Of a DNA stretch of 64,000 bases, positions 57,284 to 64,000 are shown in pieces. The stretch is from Undaria pinnatifida (lineage: Eukaryota > Sar > Phaeophyceae > Laminariales > Alariaceae): the NCBI GenBank assembly GCA_012845835.1, contig JABAKD010000013.1:13074348-13138347 (forward strand), in the 5' to 3' direction. Each line of letters opens with the position of its first letter. Position 1 is the first letter of the stretch. A model generated the notes under the pieces. The model was not told the origin of the DNA. It saw nothing but the letters and a program-made list of their open reading frames with translations, and searched no databases. The position numbers were made by a program, and so were the translations under genes.

Positions 57284-60200
57284 TTCCACGAGAAGTACAT
57301 GTGGCACGATCCCGGAGAGATGGTAAGTGGCGTTGTCGGCATTTTTTTTTGTGTTTCAATTGTTTGTTGCAAATCTTTTGAATTGCGCTGTTTACTGTCA
57401 TTTTCTGTGGCTTGGATGACAGAGCCACTGGCTGAGATGTCCATCACTCGTCTTTGCCAATAAAACCGCAGAATCTGAACCTGAACGCCTACCAGATACG
57501 TAATTCCTTCTCGCAACAACAGCCACATGATTCTTGGTTTGATTCCCGAACTCATGATCTGTTTTATTCGAGGTCCGCCAAAGCCAAGCCCCTGAAAACA
57601 TAACCCGTATATTTGCAAGGTTTTTACAGATGCCGCCGCCCGCTCAATGATGCTAGCCCAAGACCTTGGTAGAGGTTGCCGGTGGGCATTGGAAGGACAT
57701 GTGGCGCGTGGGCCGAGATAAAAAAAAAGTAGAGCGAGATTCGAAACACCAGGTAGCTGTGTAGTACATGGAGTTTTTTGCGCGACGATAGCTTGCACAA
57801 CGGTGGTATTGTTCTGTGGTACGCGCTTGCTTCGTTATCAACAGAACGTAGACTATAGACTACAGTAGAGGTCCCGCAGTAAGGGCGGTGGTGTGGTATA
57901 GAGCAGTATGACCGCCTTATAGAGGGAAGCCGGATTATTCATGTCGGCTTATGAGTGCACTTACCCAGTCGCGCCAAGCGATTTTGACCGCCCTGTATCG
58001 GGGTACCGCCTTACTCAGACCGCCTTATCAGGGGACCCCTACTGTATCTAGATGAAGTTGCTGATGCGTGCTACGCGAAGGGTACCAGGTATCGTGTGTT
58101 TGGCCTAAATATTCTGACTGACCGAGCTCCCCCACTGATAATCTACCAAATACATTTTGAAGCCGGCATGTGTTATTAAAAATGCTATTGTTTATTATAC
58201 ACCGAGGTCATGGGATCTTGATTATATGGGCGCAGTTTGTTCGATGCGGTCCGACGAGGGAAGAAAGAACTGAAATATTCTCGCGATAAAAACGAAGCCG
58301 CACACCGTAGTGGGAAGGGGGGGGGGGGGGAACAGCCTGTTTTGGTGGCCTTGGATCCGAGTTACGACTAGGGAGGGGCAAGGAGAAAGAAACAATGCGG
58401 AGATAATATAACGTATGAGCGAAGAAAAAAAAAAAAAAATGAAATGGCCTTTTTCTCAAGGTCGGTTTGTTTGTCAAGAATAGAGCTCCTCAAGCGACGG
58501 GGCCTCAGCACGATCAGGTATACCCCTACGGTGGCATGCGTCACGTGTTATGAAAGGCTACGCGTAAATCAGTGCCGCTGGTGCTGCTACTGTTTAATAT
58601 TAGCCATAACAGCGGTCGCCAGCAAGATACGCACGAAAAGCGCCGTTTACGGCTGCACACGCGTTTAGGGGGCACACTATTAATACTTGGAATTTGTGTG
58701 AAGTCGTCTTTGCCGTCGTAAAGAATGGGTTAATGAAACGGGCTACTCTTTCGAGCCATCCCTCTACAGTGCGGCAGGGGTTGCAGTTGTTGGATTAACT
58801 AATAATGTACCTGTCCGGCTGAGCTCCTCAAGCGAGAAAACTGTCGGTTAGTCTGATATTTTTGTTACTGAGTATCATTTGTTCTGGGACTAGAGCATAC
58901 CAATAACGAGTGTTGGTCGGGTTGCGCGAACGAACGCCTTCGAAGTCATGTTCCGGGTGAGGCAATGAACTCCTCATGTCAGGAGCTCAGAAACTTCCGA
59001 TGCATTCCTACCGTGGGATGACTCTGTACTCGTGCACGTGGAACGCAGGCCTACGACGAATGGATGCAGCCGTGCCGGCACTGGGAAAACGCCGACACCA
59101 AGCGGCGGATGCACAACCTTATCTGCGCCAGCGGGCTCATCGACAAGCTCAAGCCCGTGCGGCCGCGACAGGCCACCGAGGCCGAGCTGTGCTAGTGAGA
59201 GGACACCCATGTCAGACATTACGCGTTTAACAGGGCATCAACATGTTTTTTTTAAATATAAAGCAGAAGCTACGGCATCATCAGCTGTGAGTTCTTTCGA
59301 TCGGTCGATACTCACCTTGCAAGCTGTCCGTGATACATCGGTCTGCTATTTGATTTTTCAAATACGTACAGCTGTATGTTAGATCGGTTGAGTGGTCGAT
59401 ACTCAACTTTGCAGGCTGCGTGATAGTTCGGCTGCGCGTTTTTATGTATCTGTTCCTCTTTAAAGCGTTGAAACTCATGGTCCGGGTTGCAACGCGTTTG
59501 ACGCAGGTTGCACCGTATTTTGATCAGGTCGCACTGCATTTATTCGGCCCGTACAGATCCACATTATACCGACTCACCATGCACCTGTCCCTCATGAGAT
59601 GGATCACACCACTTTCTCCCCGTGCTCCGTCGGGGAAGCTCTCATCCGAGCGTGGTTTCGAGCGGCTGAGATTTTTCCATCGGCCCAGTGCGATTCACCA
59701 TTCCCGGCGCGCAATCGTGCTTATTTTTTGCTCTCCGCCGCGCGCACCGCACCGCACCGCACTGCGTCGCAAGCGGGAACGCGTAACGTTCATCCGCCTA
59801 AGTGCTGCTTACCGATGTTCCCGCATGGCAGCATACATGCTTCGTCTCTCGTGGAGCGTGAGCGAGTGTTACGGCAAACCCGTGCTGCTGCGCTGCATAC
59901 GAGCATGCTCAACGTCTACCAGATGCCTTGTAGGTTTATCATGCCGCGGCTGTACCCGTGCAGCCCCTTCCGGGAAAGACCCACCCCGACGCAAACCCGA
60001 TGCGTTTCATCCCGGATTTAGAGGTCTACGGCCGAAAAAACATGGCCGTACATGACAATGAGCACACACCCCCCGCGTGCGCTTGATGCAAGCAATGCGT
60101 GCCTGGTCGATGAAACTCGACGTGCTCCCTCCCGCCATTGTAGGGATGCGAAGGTCTATGGTCTGACAGACTACGCCGTTCATAATCATTTATTAACCCC

Positions 60201-63200
60201 GCCCTCGATGCCACCACACGGACGATGCCGCTCCCCGCAGCTTTCACACGCCCGAGTACGTCCGGCGCGTGAAGGCCCTCAGCGAGGAGAACGGGGGAGA
60301 GGTGGGCGACGAGACTAACATTGCGAAAGGGGGCTACAATATCGCGGCCCTTTCGGCGGGTGGGGCCATCGCTGCGGTAAGCTGGTGGGTGTTTTTTCGT
60401 TTCGAAAAGGCCCGACGTGTGTCATTTATTGCCACCACCCTTTCCGCGACCCCCCCCCCCGGGCAGGGAGGGTTTATACAGGCGGAGGGGAGTGTAATCC
60501 CGTCACGTGGGTGAAGTAGCAACAGCAAGCAACAGCAGCAGCACCACCTAAGCTCGATGACGCAAAACTCTCGGTCAAAGCGAGAGCATCATGCCACCAA
60601 CACGCGCACAAATCAGCTACTGCCCCCCGTCCCACCGCCACGCTTCCTAAACGATGCAATTGCGCCACTCGCATACTCTGCTCCACTACATACATAGCGC
60701 AGCAACAATGACGCTTCGAGGGTTTTCTTTTGTCGTCGTCCACGTACTCAGCTTGCAAAGTTGGTTATCGACCACTCAGTACATACTAGTAGAGTGGTGA
60801 ATGAGGCAAGACTGCCTTTGTACATGCAGCAGGCCGTGTGCTTTTGAAAGGAAAACACATTATCCCGCCTCATCCCCAAAACACAGCACCAGACCACCAA
60901 AACCACAGCAACGGGGCAACCGGCCAACTGGAGACGGCGTGCGACGAAACAAGCTCCACGAGTTAGCACAAGCACGCTGGCTTCTGTGGACGCCGGGTTT
61001 TGTGGAAGTCAGTTTCGTACAGCTCTCTCAACCTATTGTCCAAAACACGAAAACACGACAGACAAATTATACATTGGAAACCAGTACGCATCCCTCAATG
61101 AAGAGGAATTTTTGCCATGCAAGGCTAAAACGGACTACAATAGGTCGCTTCGCTCCCTCTCCCTTGCGTCAGGATAACCCCGCCGCGTGTCGACATGCCC
61201 CATCAGGTAGATGCGGTTATGTCGGAGACCTGCGCCGAAGCTTACGCCCTCGTGCGTCCCCCCGGACACCATGCCACGAAAAGCTCAGGGGGGGGCTTCT
61301 GCGTGTTCAACAATGTTGTTGTCGCTGCCGAGCATGCCTTCCGACGGTGGGGCGACAAGGTGAGAGAGTGCGGATATGGTTTCGCGCTGGAAATTATTTA
61401 TGTTTTGATCGTGATTGGTTGATTGATTGGTTGGTGGGCTGGTTGACTGATTGGTTGGTTGATTAGTTGACAACTCCGGCGGCGGCTTCTGCCTTTTCAA
61501 CATCATTGTCGTTGCCGCCGAGTAGGCCTTCCGGCGGTGGGGCGACAAGATAAGAGGTTGTCGGAGGTGGTTTCGCGCGGAGAAATTATGTGTTGTTTGG
61601 TTGATTGGTTGATTGGTTGGTTGGTAGATTATGTGATTGGGCAATTGGTTAGTCAGCTGGATGGTTGATTGGTTGGTTGATTATTTCGTTGGTTGGTCGG
61701 TTGATTAGGTGATTGGTCGGTTGGTTAGTTGGTTGGTTGGTTGGTTGATTGGTTGGTTGGTGGGTTGCTTTTTGGTTGGTGGGTTGATTTTTTGTTTGAT
61801 TGGTTCGTTGGTTGATGAGGTGATTGGTTGGTTGGTTGGTTGGTTGGTTGGTTGGTTGGTGGGTTGATTTTTTGGCTGATTGATTAATTGGTTGGTTGGT
61901 CTGTTGGTTGATGGGTTTATTTAATCTGTTCGTTAGCAATTGGACAGGCGTTGCCGTAGAACCCAAAGATGTCAGGCGACGACAGCCTCGTTCTGTGACG
62001 GACGATCGTCTAGACATACTGTACTGGTTTTTAGTATAGAGGCCCCCTTATCCCCTTGACAACTTCACCCACGTTTTTTGGAACAAATCTCTTGAAATTA
62101 GTGTAGGATAATGTTTGCAGTACTAAAAGGGCTAAAAGTCGTCCGTCGCAAGCCGAAACTGTCTATCACCTAACTCTGTGTTCCGAATCGCCCCCCCCCA
62201 ACGAGTGGTCGGAGTTCATGCACAGCGGGGAAGGCGCTCGTTCCTGTTTTGGCGCGGCGCTCGCCTGGCGTTACGCGTGGCACGAACGTCCGGCATGCTC
62301 TTTACACGGACCGAAGTTGATTTTGTCCCCCCAACCCCCTTCCCCAAACCTTCTGCATGCCGAAACCCTCCGCATGGATTTCACCCTCCCTCCCTCCCTC
62401 GTCCTCAAGAACGCCGCCCCACCCTCTTTCTCGCCCCCCCCTCCACCGCAGCCGAAGTCCGCCTCACAAGTAATTATTAGCAGGATGCAGCACACAATTT
62501 ATGCGACTCGCGGAATATCTCACGGCGCTTCGCGCTTTGTGCACGCGATGTCTGCCTGGTCGGTGAAAACCCAGCGTGCTCCGTCCTGACATTGTAAGGA
62601 TGCGAGGGTAATTCGACTACGGCCATTGTAGGGATGCGAGGGTGTATGCGACTACGGCTATGCATTCATTGAGTACACCCCCTCCCTTACCGCAGCAACG
62701 CGTGCGTCCTCGGCGATACCGCCAAGAGGGCTTGCTGTAGTCAGACTTTCAACAACAGCAAGACTACGGGGAATGCCAAGGAAAACCCTACAACAGTAAT
62801 ATGGCAACAGTAATGTGGTGTTCCAGTTCGGTGCCTGCCTATGGCGCGCGATCGCGGCTTGTCTTTGAATCGTGCTGTTTTAGATATACGCCCTAAAGGC
62901 GCTGAACTAGCAGTCATCGCCGAGTGTTTCGTTGTGGTGTGCAGTGGTGGTCTCCCTTTAGTGCCGCTGTGTGCCAACCAACAGTAGCGGCAGCCTACCA
63001 GACACCGGCACTATGACTGGGTATAACACCGATACTGGCATGTACTCGTAACGCGGGTTTCAGTTGTGCCAAGCGATTTCAACCGCACTGTAGTGGAAAT
63101 AGGCACTATTCAGCTGGGACTATGAGAACACCCCCGCTGTACACCACTACTGAGCTAGCACTCAGCGCTGACGGTTTCGCTGTGGCGCATATTTAAATCT

Positions 63201-63401
63201 CTAACATTACGGCAATAGGCACTATCCAACCAGCACTATAGGGAGAGGCCCCATTGTGTCTCTAAATCTCTAACATATTATACTGACCGCACGCACCAGG
63301 TAAAGCGCATTGCCATCATGGACTTTGATGCTCACCACGGGAACGGCACCCAGGAAGCGTACTACAGCGACGGCCGCGTCTTGCTGGTTGATGTGCACCA
63401 G
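57284..63401 (+). CDS. Class II-type histone deacetylase family protein (both ends incomplete)
   Basis: Exons joined in phase: 57284-57322, 59049-59194, 60241-60376, 61207-61359 and 63300-63401; the gene continues past the window. Zinc-dependent deacetylases of this family remove acetyl groups from lysine of histones or other proteins, or from polyamines. Visible in order: [13 protein letters not shown] (the WHD-TG-type start of bacterial-like class II HDACs), [20 protein letters not shown], a [20 protein letters not shown] junction, [40 protein letters not shown] with the active-site His pair, then [12 protein letters not shown], and [20 protein letters not shown] with the Asp and His zinc ligands. 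The last zinc Asp and the proton-donor region lie downstream. The first exon may instead start at 57235 (CTTGTAACAG|C), adding PAPRVEFLVSPQQ. The start codon exon was not found. Catalytic residues that can be seen are intact. Confidence 0.92.
57861..58046. mobile_element. TA-flanked MITE (CAGTAGAGGTCCC ends), HDAC intron
   Basis: The left end TACAGTAGAGGTCCCGCAGTAAGGGCGG is matched by the inverted right end CCGCCTTATCAGGGGACCCCTACTGTA. Taking TA as the target duplication, the TIR starts CAGTAG, as in Tc1/mariner/pogo-type MITEs. Length is 186 bp. Related copies lie at 20415-20606 and, as a fragment, 63060-63130. Confidence 0.72.
58790..59005 (+). repeat. Dispersed repeat shared with 35375-35715
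   Basis: CTGAGCTCCTCAAGCGAGAA, GGGACTAGAGCATA, GTTGCGCGAACGAACGCCTTC, GAAGTCATGT and GAGCTCAGAAACTTC follow in the same order as in the 35.5-kb copy. It ends about 45 bp before the acceptor of HDAC exon 59049-59194. Confidence 0.7.
59282..59419 (+). repeat. Two palindrome-family copies in HDAC intron
   Basis: Copies at 59282-59326 and 59368-59419, both ending CTCAMCTTTGCARGCTG-like, 42 bp apart and in the same orientation. They begin about 90 bp after the donor of exon 59049-59194. Confidence 0.65.
60060..60180 (-). repeat. Single copy of the 117-bp repeat family
   Basis: GCTTGATGCAAGCAATGCGTGCCTGGTCGATGAA through CCGCCATTGTAGGGATGCGA and AGGTCTATGGTC aligns, in inverted sense, to the unit at 22985-23341. 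It lies about 60 bp before an HDAC exon. Confidence 0.6.
61390..61925 (+). repeat. (TTGATTGGTTGG)n array in HDAC intron
   Basis: TTGATTGGTTGGTTG-type tetranucleotide/dodecamer DNA occupies 61410-61470 and 61598-61925, on both sides of the pseudo-exon at 61472-61549. The minus frames read Asn/Gln/Pro/Thr repeats and are artefacts. Confidence 0.92.
61472..61549 (+). pseudogene. Decayed duplicate of the 3' part of HDAC exon 61207-61359
   Basis: AACTCCGGCGGCGGCTTCTGCC through GGTGGGGCGACAAG matches the last 78 bases of the real exon. The frame reads [15 protein letters not shown], then TAG (61523-61525) in place of a His codon, then AFRRWGDK. The donor GTGAGA has become ATAAGA. The following intron DNA (GGTGGTTTCGCGCGGAGAAATTATG) is also duplicated from the real intron start. 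Confidence 0.9.
62510..62665 (-). repeat. Diverged copy of the 117-bp repeat family
   Basis: GGAATATCTCACGGCGCTTCGCG, TTTGTGCACGCGATGTCTGC, CTGGTCGGTGAAAACCCAGC and CATTGTAAGGATGCGAGGGT align with 22985-23341 in inverted sense. Confidence 0.65.
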
Positions 63402-64000
63402 GTACTGTACTATTTTTGGTCATTTCGTTTACTTCCCAACTCATCTCACATAAATGTTTTCAACACCCGATACAATTTCTAGACAAGCCGTGGTGACAGG
63501 TAGGTGTCTGTTATGGTTTCGGTTTACCGCGTTCGCTTCTCCGCTCGTCTCGCATGTTTTATGGCCGAGAACTTCTGGACAAGCAGCGGTCGCCGTTGTG
63601 TTTTTCTTGTTGATCCCCGTGTTTTTCTTCTGAGCTCATCTCGCATGACTTTTTTTAATCCTTGTACTACTACTGCAAAAATGACCCCACACGAATTCCA
63701 TGTAATTAATATCCTAAAAGGTAGATGTAGTTCTCAAGGGGTTTTACCGCTGCAGAAACTACCTCACACTAATTCCAAGTATATTTCGCCCCCAAAATGT
63801 AGGCGCAATTTTAAAGGGGTTGATACCCGGCGAACTTCTGGACAGGCCGAGCTCACACAATGCGTCCATCATTTATGCTACCCCCGATGCATGCTTTCGA
63901 TTCTTATCACGCGAAGATTTAACTAGTTATTATGATTGCCCTCCGACACTGTAGCGTAGATGCCATTCCAATATATATATCGAATATCCTTCCGTAACAC
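63402..64000 (+). other. HDAC intron with tandem repeats after the donor
   Basis: No further HDAC exon is visible before the edge. About 100-bp diverged repeats (CAACTCATCTCACATAAATG, CGCTCGTCTCGCATGTTTT, GAGCTCATCTCGCATGACTTT) run from 63430 to 63660. A diverged CCCCTTTAG-type MITE relative follows to about 63830. Confidence 0.5.

Noticed and set aside
61649-62017. Asn/Gln/Pro/Thr-rich minus frame
   Set aside because: Produced by the TTGATTGGTTGG array in an HDAC intron.

Overview
This is eukaryotic nuclear DNA. It has short GC-rich exons bounded by GT-AG splice sites, introns of roughly 1-4 kb, and almost no long ORF that is not low-complexity. Microsatellites, minisatellites and small inverted-repeat elements are dense, and TTAGGG-type interstitial telomere tracts occur. 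The style fits a stramenopile with an expanded genome, most probably a brown alga. That is inference from architecture; no lineage marker proves it.

Three genes are well supported. (1) MAD2, the HORMA-domain spindle-checkpoint protein, on + at 7074-22803. Seven coding exons join in phase into a 216-codon protein; the first coding exon appears to be just the ATG. (2) A class II-type histone deacetylase on + from about 57284 to beyond the right edge. Five in-phase exons carry the WHD, RPPGHH and [10 protein letters not shown] motifs. (3) An unrecognised conserved-looking protein on - (43816-34707). Five in-phase exons end in an Ala/Lys/Pro-rich basic tail; its 5' end was not found.

Weaker gene evidence: a basic, Gln/Glu-rich first exon on - (5808-6208), divergent from MAD2, and another Ala/Gln-rich exon on - (484-994), possibly the same gene running off the left edge. 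A set of candidate exons on + at 47.3-51.0 kb may be one unknown gene. Several isolated exon-like segments are listed at low confidence.

Layout: 0-7 kb, left gene(s) on -, with SINE and minisatellite DNA. 7-22.8 kb, MAD2 with very repeat-rich introns. 22.8-34.7 kb, intergenic DNA with tandem duplications, MITEs, G-rich tracts and a SINE. 34.7-43.8 kb, the gene on -. 44-57 kb, tandem SINEs, GATC-box minisatellites, a candidate gene, a foldback element, a short LTR-like element and a hairpin-ended element. 57.2-64 kb, the HDAC gene.

The most interesting recurring pattern is tandem repeats that begin exactly at 5' splice sites. In several introns the exon 3' end plus donor has been copied, decayed, into the downstream intron, including an HDAC pseudo-exon with a stop codon. 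Three others stand out: an imperfect-palindrome element of about 46 bp in at least 12 copies; two minisatellites sharing a CTGCACATGTTT core but differing in their repeated palindromic box (AGCT or GATC); and a 30-nt phase-neutral microexon candidate with an in-frame stop in the 34.7-43.8 kb gene.
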